Source of the DNA: Desulfuromusa sp.
Lineage (GTDB): Bacteria; Desulfobacterota; Desulfuromonadia; Desulfuromonadales; Geopsychrobacteraceae
Length of the DNA: 45,296 nucleotides
NCBI GenBank assembly: GCA_027858895.1
Contig: JAQIBX010000015.1
Location: 1 to 45,296 of the forward strand
Reading direction: 5' to 3'
Part shown: positions 10,256 to 17,655 of the stretch, in pieces
Layout: each line of letters begins with the position of its first letter
How positions within the stretch are numbered: the stretch's first letter is position 1
Made by a program: the position numbers and the translations under genes
Notes under the pieces: model-generated
Databases searched by the model: none
The model's input: only the letters and a program-made list of their open reading frames with translations
Told to the model about the DNA's origin: nothing

Positions 10256-10849
10256 TTATAAATTTTCCGGTTCAAGAGCTGCCTCAATCCGCTCCCAGAT
10301 CTCGTCGCAACCCTCCCGGCTAGTTGCGGAAAACAAACTGAACGCATCTCTCGGGAGTCCGGTTTCCTCAACAATCAGCTTGATCTGCTTCTCCCGCTGC
10401 GAGCGGTTAACTTTATCTATCTTGGTGATAACCGCAATCGTTGGCACACCAAACTCCTCCAGCCAGTCGAGGAATTTTATGTCATCTTCACGTGGAATTC
10501 TGCGGATATCAAAGATAAAAACCACCCCACAGAGAGGTTCACGCATTTCAAGATATGTCCGAATCATCGGCCCCCAGGCTTTTTTCACCGCCAGAGGAAC
10601 TTTCGCATATCCGTAACCAGGCAAATCAACCAGAGAGAACTGACCGTTAACATTAAAAAAATTGATCAGTTGCGTGCGCCCCGGGGTTGAAGAAGTTCTG
10701 ACCAGGCTTTTTCTGTTGACCAAAACATTGATCAAAGAACTTTTGCCAACATTACTGCGGCCGGCAAAAGCAATTTCCGGGAACTGCTCCGGTGGATAAT
10801 TCACCGGCTTGGTTGCACTTTTAATAAATTCCGCTAAAGTTATTTTCAT
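10256..10849 (-). CDS. engB: Ribosome-biogenesis GTP-binding protein EngB/YsxC
   Basis: The 197-residue TrmE-Era-type GTPase helps assemble the large ribosomal subunit. The motifs are G1 GRSNVGKSS, the switch segment [15 protein letters not shown]3 [10 protein letters not shown] and G4 ITKIDKV. ATG 10849 gives the usual family N-terminus ([15 protein letters not shown]); a GTG at 10873 is also in frame, and neither start has a strong ribosome-binding site. It heads a minus-strand group with the CobC-like gene and is divergent from ferritin. Confidence 0.93.
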   Translation of the reverse strand: MKITLAEFIKSATKPVNYPPEQFPEIAFAGRSNVGKSSLINVLVNRKSLVRTSSTPGRTQLINFFNVNGQFSLVDLPGYGYAKVPLAVKKAWGPMIRTYLEMREPLCGVVFIFDIRRIPREDDIKFLDWLEEFGVPTIAVITKIDKVNRSQREKQIKLIVEETGLPRDAFSLFSATSREGCDEIWERIEAALEPENL

Positions 10850-10896
10850 AATTAATCCAATAAATGCGTCCACTTGTTTTAGTTCCCAGAGAATAG

Positions 10897-10926
10897 CCTA
10901 TGCAAAACAGGTTTGGCAACTGTCAA
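10897..10926 (-). promoter_or_regulatory. Possible sigma-70 promoter for engB
   Basis: On the minus strand a perfect -35 TTGACA (10921-10926) is followed after 18 bases by a weak -10 CATAGG (10897-10902), about 48 bases before the engB start. The -10 is poor, so this is tentative. Confidence 0.3.
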
Positions 10927-11000
10927 GCGATCTTTGCCCGCCTCATGAAACAATTGTGATTTTGTGCTATTCTATCTATGGTTCGGTTAGATTATTTATC

Positions 11001-11030
11001 TTTACAGAATCGATCAATTATTACTATAAT
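11001..11030 (+). promoter_or_regulatory. Sigma-70 promoter for ferritin
   Basis: TTTACA (11001-11006), 18 bases, TATAAT (11025-11030), 44 bases before the ferritin ATG. The -10 overlaps an AT-rich stretch that agrees with about 13 of 19 positions of the classical Fur box. In such AT-rich sequence this is only weak evidence for iron control. Confidence 0.6.
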
Positions 11031-11074
11031 CATCATATTTATATCACTGCATTAAACCCTGAAGGAGGCATAAA

Positions 11075-11587
11075 ATGCTGAGTCAAAAACTTATCGATGC
11101 AATCAATGATCAAATCCAATATGAATACTATTCTGCTTTTATTTACAAAGCGATGCAGGCGTACTTTGAAGATGAAGATCTCCCTGGTATGGCCAACTGG
11201 ATGGATATTCAATTTCAGGAAGAAGTGTCTCATGCTGAAAAAATGTTCCACTTTGTCTGCGACACGGGCGGCCGCGTTCTGATGCAGGCAATGGAGACCC
11301 CGCATAATGATTACAGTTCCCCACTGGAAGCATTTGAAGAAGCTCTGAGACATGAACAGATTGTCACATCAAAAATCAATGACCTGATGGAGCTTGCTCA
11401 GCAGGAAAAGAATCACGCCGCACAAATTTTTTTCCAGTGGTTTGTCACCGAACAGGTTGAAGAAGAAGCAAATGCCAGCCACATTATCGCCAAACTGAAA
11501 AGGGTCAAAGAAGATGGCCGCGGATTAATGATGGTTGACCAGGACCTGGCAAAGCGTGTTTTTGTTCCCATCGCCGGCGAGGCATGA
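11075..11587 (+). CDS. ftnA: Bacterial non-heme ferritin
   Basis: This iron-storage protein assembles into a 24-subunit cage that oxidises ferrous iron and stores it. The 170 residues carry the ferroxidase ligands at the same numbers as E. coli FtnA: Glu17, Glu50, His53, Glu94, Gln127 and Glu130, with Tyr24 also kept. No heme-binding Met52 of bacterioferritin type is present (Ser52 here). ATG 11075 follows an excellent ribosome-binding site (GAAGGAGGC). The gene is monocistronic, between its own promoter and a perfect hairpin terminator. In an iron-respiring lineage it would buffer excess ferrous iron, which is inference. Confidence 0.95.
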   Translation: MLSQKLIDAINDQIQYEYYSAFIYKAMQAYFEDEDLPGMANWMDIQFQEEVSHAEKMFHFVCDTGGRVLMQAMETPHNDYSSPLEAFEEALRHEQIVTSKINDLMELAQQEKNHAAQIFFQWFVTEQVEEEANASHIIAKLKRVKEDGRGLMMVDQDLAKRVFVPIAGEA

Positions 11588-11654
11588 TTACAGCAGGAAC
11601 ACTATGCAGCCTGTCCAAGAATAGACATCATACGTCATAACGAAGCAAAACAAC

Positions 11655-11689
11655 AAAGAGGGTCGTACTGTTTCAGTACGACCCTCTTT
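11655..11689. terminator. Perfect 16-bp bidirectional terminator between ftnA and the TRAP operon
   Basis: AAAGAGGGTCGTACTG (11655-11670), loop TTT, and its exact complement CAGTACGACCCTCTTT (11674-11689). It separates two convergent genes, 67 bases from the ferritin stop and 24 from the dctM1 stop. The T-rich ends of the stem itself serve as short U-tracts on either strand. Confidence 0.85.
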
Positions 11690-11713
11690 GTATGCATGGA
11701 AATAATAACTAAA

Positions 11714-13015
11714 TCAATAAGTGCTGCTTATACCAAAGACACCCGGAAATATCACCAGAATTGCCAATACAAAAACTTGTATCGCAATAAAAGGCAGCAC
11801 CCCCGAATATATGTCGGTTGTTTTAATTTCGGGCGGCGAGACTCCTTTCAGATAAAAAAGGCTGAAGCCGAAGGGAGGAGTCAGAAAAGAGGTCTGCAGG
11901 TTCATCGCAACCAGAATGGCATACCAGATTGGGTTGATCCCCAGATTAGCCGCTATTGGTGCCAGTATCGGCACGATGATATAAGATATTTCAACAAAAT
12001 CGATGAAGAACCCGAGCACCATGATAACCAGCATCGACAGGATCAGGAAGCCCCACTTTCCTGCGGGTAGCCCCATCATGAAGTCTTCGACCAGGTAATC
12101 ACCACCTGTGTAAGTAAAAACCATAGAAAAAGCGGTGGCACCCACCAAAATCGCAAAAACCATCGAAGTAATTTTAACTGTTTCCAGTGCGCTATCCCAA
12201 ACCATTTTTACCGATAACTGCCGGTACAACCCCGCTAAGATGACGGCACCAACACCACCAACAGCAGAAGATTCGGTGGGGGTCGCAATGCCGAACAGAA
12301 TGGAACCAAGCACCAGGATAATCAAGGTCAACGGGGGAACAATGGCCTTAAGAGCTCTGCCAACCTGTTGTTTTTTAGTCCCGTACTCCTCCCCTTCCAA
12401 ATGAATTGGTGGAGCCAGATCTTTTTTAAAATAGGTCAGGATCGCAATATAAATAACATAAAACAGCACCAGAGATAGCCCGGGCCAAAAAGCCGCCATA
12501 AACAGGTCACCGACCGGCACTTGAAAAACATCCCCAAGAATAATCAGAATAATGGATGGTGGTATAATCTGCCCGAGAGTTCCCGCAGCACAGATTGCCC
12601 CCGTTGCCAATTTTTTATCGTAGTTATACTTCAGCATAACCGGCAGGGAGATAACCCCCATAGCAACAACACTGGCTCCGACCACTCCCGTAGAGGCTGC
12701 CAATAACGCCCCAACCAGAACTGTCGAAATAGCAACGCCACCGCGCATTTCACCAAACAGAAACCCCATTGATTCAAGCAGCCGCTCGGCCAACTTGGAT
12801 TTCTGCAGAATAATTCCCATAAAGATAAACAGCGGGATCGCCATCAGAATCGTGTTGTTCATAACCGACCAGATGCGATGCGGCATCATGGCAAACATGC
12901 CCTGCCCCTCAGCAATCAGGCCGAAAACAACGGCAGCCCCTCCGAAAGTAAATGCGACCGGGAAGCCAAGCAACAGCAATCCCAGGCAGACAGCAAACAT
13001 TGTTAAACCAATCAT
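11714..13015 (-). CDS. dctM: TRAP transporter large permease subunit DctM (set 1)
   Basis: The 433-residue, roughly 12-helix permease is the channel-forming subunit of a TRAP transporter, which imports organic acids with sodium. Family signatures are LLLLGFPVAFTFGGAAVVFG, STGVVGASVVAMGVISLP, GTLGQIIPPSIILIILGD and the C-terminal MNLQTSFLTPPFGFSLFYLKG. It is clearly paralogous to DctM2 at 18206-19525, and the whole operon is repeated in arrangement. It is the last gene of dctP1-dctQ1-dctM1 on the minus strand and ends in front of a strong terminator. TakP-type binding proteins in both sets point to 2-oxo acids as substrate. Confidence 0.93.
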   Translation of the reverse strand: MIGLTMFAVCLGLLLLGFPVAFTFGGAAVVFGLIAEGQGMFAMMPHRIWSVMNNTILMAIPLFIFMGIILQKSKLAERLLESMGFLFGEMRGGVAISTVLVGALLAASTGVVGASVVAMGVISLPVMLKYNYDKKLATGAICAAGTLGQIIPPSIILIILGDVFQVPVGDLFMAAFWPGLSLVLFYVIYIAILTYFKKDLAPPIHLEGEEYGTKKQQVGRALKAIVPPLTLIILVLGSILFGIATPTESSAVGGVGAVILAGLYRQLSVKMVWDSALETVKITSMVFAILVGATAFSMVFTYTGGDYLVEDFMMGLPAGKWGFLILSMLVIMVLGFFIDFVEISYIIVPILAPIAANLGINPIWYAILVAMNLQTSFLTPPFGFSLFYLKGVSPPEIKTTDIYSGVLPFIAIQVFVLAILVIFPGVFGISSTY

Positions 13016-13076
13016 GACAACAACTTCCTTCTATTCATACATAGCGTTATCGCTATATATTCTTACGGATTTAACA

Positions 13077-13622
13077 TCAAAGAATATTATCTTCGATCTT
13101 ATGTTGCGGAGGAAATTCCAGACCACGATACATGCGGATATTCCGAACCACAAATCCCAGCGCAGATATAATCAAAAAAACAAAAGAGAGCGGGATCACA
13201 GCCTTGATCAGATAAGTGTGGGTCAACCCTCCCGGGTCCCCACTGATTTCGCCCATCGTATAAGATTCATGAACAAACCAGATCGACCCACTTATAATCA
13301 AATAAGCCAGTGGAATCAGAAAAAGAAAAGTTCCAGAGATATTAATGATGGCTTTTAACTTAGGACTGAAGCGGTCATACAAGACATCGACCCGCACATG
13401 TCCTTCTTCTTTCAGAGCATAGGAAATACCGAAGAGAAACACGACGGAAAAAATGTGCCACTCCAGTTCCTGCATTGCAATAGAACCAGTGCGAAAAAAA
13501 TAGCGCATGATTGCATCATAAAATACGTTGACCAACATCACCAACATCAGAGCAGCTGAAATCCAGCCGATAACATCGGAAAATCGATCCAGAATTCGTT
13601 CAGTTTTTAACAGCATAATCAT
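13077..13622 (-). CDS. dctQ: TRAP transporter small permease subunit DctQ (set 1)
   Basis: The ~180-residue, four-helix protein matches the DctQ family: an N-terminal helix ending in DAIMRYFFR, then MQELEWHIFSVVFLFGISYALKEEGHVRVDV, the most conserved part. DctQ bridges the binding protein and DctM in the inner membrane. Two starts are possible; ATG 13616 has GGCAGGA at better spacing than ATG 13622, so the protein may lack its first two residues. A hairpin with a T-run separates it from dctP1, which would lower its expression relative to the binding protein. It lies 61 bases upstream of dctM1. Confidence 0.9.
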   Translation of the reverse strand: MIMLLKTERILDRFSDVIGWISAALMLVMLVNVFYDAIMRYFFRTGSIAMQELEWHIFSVVFLFGISYALKEEGHVRVDVLYDRFSPKLKAIINISGTFLFLIPLAYLIISGSIWFVHESYTMGEISGDPGGLTHTYLIKAVIPLSFVFLIISALGFVVRNIRMYRGLEFPPQHKIEDNIL

Positions 13623-13644
13623 CCTGCCGGTGGATAAGAGAAAT

Positions 13645-13678
13645 AAGAAAAAAGCTCCCAGCAGAGTTTGCTGGGAGC
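13645..13678 (-). terminator. Intercistronic terminator/attenuator between dctP1 and dctQ1
   Basis: On the minus strand GCTCCCAGCA pairs perfectly with TGCTGGGAGC (13654-13663 with 13669-13678, ten pairs, five-base loop), followed by TTTTTTTC. Such a hairpin right after a binding-protein gene normally causes partial termination and 3' protection, giving much more binding protein than permease. Confidence 0.85.
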
Positions 13679-13701
13679 CATAGCTGTATCATTAAATAAC
13701 T

Positions 13702-14787
13702 TTACTCGAGATTATCTTTCAAATAGGCATAATCGGATATTTCTGTCCAGCGGCGTGCTTTCTTCATGTAAGCAGTTTGAGCGTCATAAATTTTCTTGAA
13801 CATGGGATCTTTAGCTGCACTTTCCTGCAGTAGTTTTTCATTCTCGACCTTCATTGCCGCAATAACTTCTTTCGGGAAGGTTTTGATCTTGACGTTCGGG
13901 TATTCCGTATCAATCTTGTCCAGGTTAACGGCACTGTCATTGTAAGAGCGTGCATACATGTCATAGGCAGCAAACTCCATAGCCACTTCCAGGATCTTTT
14001 GCAGGTGCTTTGGTAGAGCATTAAACTTCTCCTGATTAACCAGGAACTGCAGTTCGGTTGCAGGCTCATGCCAACCAGTATAGTAGTATGGTGCAATCTT
14101 GTGGAAACCCATGTTCAAATCAAGAGAGGGTCCGACCCATTCCAGCGCATCAATTGTCCCGCGATCAAGCGCTGTATAAAGCTCTCCCGGGGGAATATTA
14201 GTAACAACAACACCAAGTTTAGACATAACTTCACCGGCGAAACCGGGGATCCGCATTTTCAGACCTTTTAAATCATCCAGGCTGTTAATCTCTTTCTGGA
14301 ACCAACCACCCATCTGGTTGCTGGTATTTCCACCGGGGTAGGAATTAACACCATGACGATCGTAAACTTCCTTCATCAGCTCCATACCACCACCATAGTA
14401 GAACCAGGCATATTGCTCGGGAGCAATCATACCGAAAGGCATGGTGGTGAAGAACTGGGTATTCTGGTCCTTACCTTTCCAGTAGTAAGATGCGGAATGC
14501 CCCATCTCATACTGTCCTAATTTGACCATGTCAAGAATGCCAAAAGCAGCCTTGTGCTTGTTCGCTGAATCGATGCGAATTTCCATTTCGCCATTCGACA
14601 TTTCCTTGACCATATCGGCCATTTTAATAACCGCATCACCAAAGATCGGGAAGCCGGTTCCCCAGGTCTGGGCCAGCTTCCAGCGATACTTGGGCGCTGC
14701 CTCTGCCTGAGGGGCAAAGGTTCCAACCATCAACAATGAGAAAACGGCCAGTAAACAAACGGTCATGCGTAATACAGATCTTTTCAT
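13702..14787 (-). CDS. dctP: TRAP substrate-binding protein DctP, TakP-like (set 1)
   Basis: The 361-residue periplasmic receptor has a Sec signal peptide (MKRSVLRMTVCLLAVFSLLMVG with cleavage after a QAEAA-type site near residue 31). The mature part begins YRWKLAQTWGTGFP and carries the segments MGGWFQKEI, GLKMRIPGFAGEV, LPPGE-like IPPGELYTALDRGTIDALEWVGP and YYYTGWHEP. These match the TakP group of TRAP receptors, which bind pyruvate and other 2-oxo acids with a sodium ion in Rhodobacter sphaeroides. The arginine in LKMRIPG is the family's carboxylate anchor. It is the first gene of operon 1, downstream of btsR and of a BtsR-type direct repeat. Confidence 0.9.
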   Translation of the reverse strand: MKRSVLRMTVCLLAVFSLLMVGTFAPQAEAAPKYRWKLAQTWGTGFPIFGDAVIKMADMVKEMSNGEMEIRIDSANKHKAAFGILDMVKLGQYEMGHSASYYWKGKDQNTQFFTTMPFGMIAPEQYAWFYYGGGMELMKEVYDRHGVNSYPGGNTSNQMGGWFQKEINSLDDLKGLKMRIPGFAGEVMSKLGVVVTNIPPGELYTALDRGTIDALEWVGPSLDLNMGFHKIAPYYYTGWHEPATELQFLVNQEKFNALPKHLQKILEVAMEFAAYDMYARSYNDSAVNLDKIDTEYPNVKIKTFPKEVIAAMKVENEKLLQESAAKDPMFKKIYDAQTAYMKKARRWTEISDYAYLKDNLE

Positions 14788-14863
14788 ACTTCTCCTCCAT
14801 CTAGGTTAAAGATTGGGTTAACGGGACACCTGAAAACTAAACCTACGTAGTCATAGTTTACAG

Positions 14864-14893
14864 AAACTAGCCCAACTGACAGTACGTTGTCAA
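14864..14893 (-). promoter_or_regulatory. Candidate promoter for the dctP1-dctQ1-dctM1 operon, with overlapping palindrome
   Basis: On the minus strand TTGACA (14888-14893), 18 bases, TAGTTT (14864-14869). The -35 is perfect, the -10 weak, which suits an activator-dependent promoter. The -35 forms one arm of an inverted repeat TGACA-N6-TGTCA (14877-14892). The BtsR-type repeat lies about 80 bases further upstream. Confidence 0.45.
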
Positions 14894-14974
14894 AAGGGAA
14901 AGAAACTCGCTCCCCATATTTAAACTCTGCAACACTAAACCAGAGTTCTAATTGCAGACAACGGGGTAAATAAG

Positions 14975-15003
14975 TAAGCGGTCGGATTGGTCAGTTAAGC
15001 GGT
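14975..15003 (-). promoter_or_regulatory. BtsR/LytTR-type operator: perfect direct repeat ACCGCTTA-N13-ACCGCTTA
   Basis: On the plus strand TAAGCGGT occurs at 14975-14982 and again at 14996-15003, a 21-base period. Read toward dctP1 it is ACCGCTTA-N13-ACCGCTTA. LytTR-domain regulators bind such direct repeats two helical turns apart, and the E. coli BtsR (YehT) motif as I recall it is ACC(G/A)CT(C/T)A-N13-repeat, which both copies match fully. It starts 8 bases after the btsR stop and 188 bases upstream of dctP1. Confidence 0.8.
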
Positions 15004-15011
15004 AAGCAGCA

Positions 15012-15722
15012 TTAAAGTTTCAGTCGCACCTTCAACTGACGCAGATAGCGACGGCTGACCGGCAGAAGATTGCCCAGCTTGGTTTTAATTTTTCCTGAAC
15101 CATTTTCAAGCAGCTTTATTTCGTCGATTTTATCAGGATTAACCAGATACTGCCGCTGACAGCGCAGCAACGGAGTCCGTTCTTCCAGAACCTTGAGGGT
15201 CAACTCGGTATAAAACTGTCCCTCGGATGTGACAATGTGAATTCCGGACAAATCAGAAAAGACATATTCGACATCAGCAAAAGTAATCAGCTTAAGCCGG
15301 TTGGCAAACTGACAGGGAACATGGCGCAATAACTCTACTTGGTGTTTCGGTGCTTCACCACGGCGGATTGTCTCCCTAACTTTGTGGACTGTTTTTAACA
15401 AGCGCTCAAAAGAGACCGGTTTCAGCAGATAATCTAAGGTTTTCTCTTCAAACGCTTTCAGGGCATGTTCATTGTAAGCCGTCACAAAAACCACATGTGG
15501 CATCAATTCATCTTCGATCATTGTCAGCAATTCAAAACCGTTGAGTGCCGGCATTTCAATATCCAGAAAAAGCAGTTCTGGTTTTTCGACACGAATCCGC
15601 CGTAACGCATCAATCGCATTGGCACAACTGCCCAAGATCTCAAATGCACCCGTCTCTTTGACGAGATGTTCGAGTTCTTCCCGCGCATGCTGTTCATCAT
15701 CAATGATTAACGCACGAATCAT
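15012..15722 (-). CDS. btsR: LytTR-family response regulator, BtsR (YehT) type
   Basis: The 236-residue regulator has a receiver domain (about 1-118; acceptor Asp54 in LFLDIEMP, conserved Lys in YLLKPV) and a C-terminal LytTR DNA-binding domain (about 135-236). Segments such as YTELTLKVLEERTPLLRCQRQYLVN and LLPVSRRYLRQLK are nearly those I remember for E. coli BtsR. I prefer ATG 15722 (GAAGAG seven bases upstream, family start MIRALIIDDE) over the TTG at 15737. It overlaps the end of btsS by 23 bases, so the two are coupled. Its likely targets are the two direct-repeat sites found beside the flanking TRAP genes. Confidence 0.93.
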   Translation of the reverse strand: MIRALIIDDEQHAREELEHLVKETGAFEILGSCANAIDALRRIRVEKPELLFLDIEMPALNGFELLTMIEDELMPHVVFVTAYNEHALKAFEEKTLDYLLKPVSFERLLKTVHKVRETIRRGEAPKHQVELLRHVPCQFANRLKLITFADVEYVFSDLSGIHIVTSEGQFYTELTLKVLEERTPLLRCQRQYLVNPDKIDEIKLLENGSGKIKTKLGNLLPVSRRYLRQLKVRLKL

Positions 15723-17397
15723 TCGCCGACTCTTCAACTAGTGGAAACCTAACCTGAACCAAGGTTTTCTGCTGGGGTTCACAAACGACTGTCAAACCGA
15801 ATTCATTACCGTAGTTATTTTTTATCCGTTGATCCACCAACCGCAACCCCAAACCTTGGGAATCGAGTGGTTTACGATAGTTTCCGGCATTATCCTCCAC
15901 CTCAATCACGACCAGCCCCTTATGGCGATAGACCCTGACCCATATCTGTCCCTGATCGAGCAAATCTGCAACACCGTGTTTGATGGCATTTTCAATCAAT
16001 GGCTGCAAAGTAAATACCGGAATGTTCAACCCCAGCAAAATCGGGTCAATCTCCTGATTAACCGTCAAACGGTCACCAAAGCGAGCTTTTTCAATTTCAA
16101 GATAAGAATTGATATGTGCCAGTTCTTCTTCAAGAGTCACAATATCCCGGTTCCGCTTCAGGTTAGTACGAATAAATGTAGACAATTGCAGCAGCAGCCC
16201 CCGGGCCTGATCTGCATCTTTTCGGATAATCGCCATGATGGTATTCAAAGCATTGAATAAAAAGTGTGGATTGACCTGTGCCTGAAGCAGTTTCAATTCC
16301 GATTGAACCAACAGCGTTTTCTGCTCTTCGAAGCGGGAACGGAGTAACTGGTGAGAATAAAGGGTTGCCAATCCCTCGCCAAAAGAACGATTGATATTCA
16401 GAAATAGTTTTGTTTTAGGTTCATAAAGACTGATGGTACCGACTACCTCCTGATCCACCTGAAGTGGAACCACCAGTGCAGACCCCAGTGGGCAATTTGA
16501 GGAAAGAGGACATTGAAAATGCTCATCATAGCCATTCACAAAAACAACCTTATTCTCACGCAATGCCTGCTTTGACCACTTGGTCACAACAGGATTTCCA
16601 GCATGGTGATGATCTGCCCCGATACCTGAGAAAGCCAGTATTTCCTCCCGATCGGTAATTGCGACAGCACCAACCCCTGTTTCCTGGCGAATAACCTCAA
16701 CCATTTCACGTGCTGTTTCGGAGCTGAATCCACGGCTGAGAATTCCCAAGGTTCGATCCGCGACAGTGAATGCCTTGGAAGAAAACCTTGCACCAACTTT
16801 ATCGCGCACCCGCTTCTGATCACGCACCATACTGATAAAAAGTGCAGCCCCAATAGAGTTCGCACAGATCATCGGCAGTGCGATCACCTTGACCAGCGCA
16901 ACCGCATCCTCAAAAGGGCGAGCCAAGGCCAGAATGATTGTCATCTGCAGGACTTCGGCAATCAGCGTAGCAGAAAAAGCGACAAAAGGATGAAATAGCT
17001 GTTCCGGTTTTTTCCGCCGTATCAGATAAAGGTGTACCAGCCCTCCGATTAATCCCTCAACTGTCGTCGAAATCCCGCAGGAAAAATCGGTGAACCCCCC
17101 GAGAGAGAACCGATGTAAACCGGCAGTCAATCCAACCGACAAGCCTAAGACTGGTCCACCAATGAGGCCGGCAAGAACCGCCCCAATGGCTCGAGTGTTG
17201 GCGATAGCACCCTGAATCGGCAACCCGGTGTAGGTTCCAAGGATCGAAAACGAGGAAAAAACAATATACAGGATCAGCAGCTGCCGACGTTGCAACCTTG
17301 CTCCGGACAGATAGTCCATTGCCGGAGATTTACTAAACAGGTAGGCGATCACAATAATAACCGCTGTCTGCTGAAGAAGTTCAAATATGAGAGACAT
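15700..17397 (-). CDS. btsS: LytS-type sensor kinase, BtsS (YehU) type, predicted pyruvate receptor
   Basis: The 565-residue inner-membrane kinase has an N-terminal 5TMR-LYT domain (about 1-195, several helices), a GAF domain (about 215-350, AVAITDREEILAFSGIG, Cys-containing FQCPLSSNCPLGS) and a His_kinase/HATPase core with His378 in QVNPHFLFNALNT and N box PLIENAIKHGV. It is very close to E. coli BtsS along its length. The residues reported there for pyruvate binding (Arg72, Arg99, Cys110, Ser113, from memory) align with Arg69 (ANTRAIGAV), Arg96 (GLHRFS), Cys107 and Ser110 (DFSCGIS). ATG 17397 has AAAGGATTT upstream. Sensing of external pyruvate is therefore a strong prediction, not shown by the sequence alone. 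Confidence 0.93.
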   Translation of the reverse strand: MSLIFELLQQTAVIIVIAYLFSKSPAMDYLSGARLQRRQLLILYIVFSSFSILGTYTGLPIQGAIANTRAIGAVLAGLIGGPVLGLSVGLTAGLHRFSLGGFTDFSCGISTTVEGLIGGLVHLYLIRRKKPEQLFHPFVAFSATLIAEVLQMTIILALARPFEDAVALVKVIALPMICANSIGAALFISMVRDQKRVRDKVGARFSSKAFTVADRTLGILSRGFSSETAREMVEVIRQETGVGAVAITDREEILAFSGIGADHHHAGNPVVTKWSKQALRENKVVFVNGYDEHFQCPLSSNCPLGSALVVPLQVDQEVVGTISLYEPKTKLFLNINRSFGEGLATLYSHQLLRSRFEEQKTLLVQSELKLLQAQVNPHFLFNALNTIMAIIRKDADQARGLLLQLSTFIRTNLKRNRDIVTLEEELAHINSYLEIEKARFGDRLTVNQEIDPILLGLNIPVFTLQPLIENAIKHGVADLLDQGQIWVRVYRHKGLVVIEVEDNAGNYRKPLDSQGLGLRLVDQRIKNNYGNEFGLTVVCEPQQKTLVQVRFPLVEESANDSCVNH

Positions 17398-17468
17398 AGC
17401 GAAATCCTTTAAAAACTATTCCTGTTCAGCATAAAGACATTTCACCCCCTGTGCAAAGAGTTCTCCGT

Positions 17469-17497
17469 CGAGTGGTCAGCATCACTCAATCAGCGGT
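17469..17497. promoter_or_regulatory. Second, degenerate BtsR/LytTR-type direct repeat between btsS and dctQ2
   Basis: CGAGTGGT (17469-17476) and TCAGCGGT (17490-17497) are 21 bases apart; on the minus strand this is ACCGCTGA-N13-ACCACTCG. Each half matches 7 of 8 positions of ACC(G/A)CT(C/T)A. It lies 72 bases upstream of btsS, in the same orientation relative to btsS as the first site is to dctP1, and 159 bases upstream of dctQ2 in the opposite direction, so it could serve either or both. Confidence 0.6.
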
Positions 17498-17573
17498 AGA
17501 GATTAAGTCGCCGAGCAGCTAACATCGTCCCTGGTAGATTCATAAAAATCCATATAAAGCGATGAATTACACA

Positions 17574-17602
17574 TTGACTCGAAATCACAGTTGACCGATT
17601 AT
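17574..17602 (+). promoter_or_regulatory. Candidate promoter for dctQ2-dctM2
   Basis: TTGACT (17574-17579), 17 bases, GATTAT (17597-17602), 53 bases before the dctQ2 start. It has a good -35 and a mediocre -10, again as expected for an activated promoter. Confidence 0.45.
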
Positions 17603-17655
17603 TAGCGATTCAATATTTCTACATATTGGCATTTCCCCATATAAGTGGAGGCTCC

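Noticed and set aside
10809-11081. 90-aa plus-strand ORF upstream of ferritin
   Set aside because: It overlaps the engB start and the ferritin promoter and Shine-Dalgarno, has no ribosome-binding site of its own, and shows no recognisable domain.
12555-12580. Possible sigma-54 promoters in the TRAP gaps (checked in 14788-15011 and 17398-17655)
   Set aside because: The best GG...GC pairing upstream of dctP1 has nine rather than ten bases between the dinucleotides and poor flanks. Sigma-70-like elements fit better.
17594-17601. ACCGATTA near the dctQ2 promoter as a BtsR half-site
   Set aside because: One mismatch only, but neither 21-base neighbour resembles the motif, so the required direct repeat is missing.
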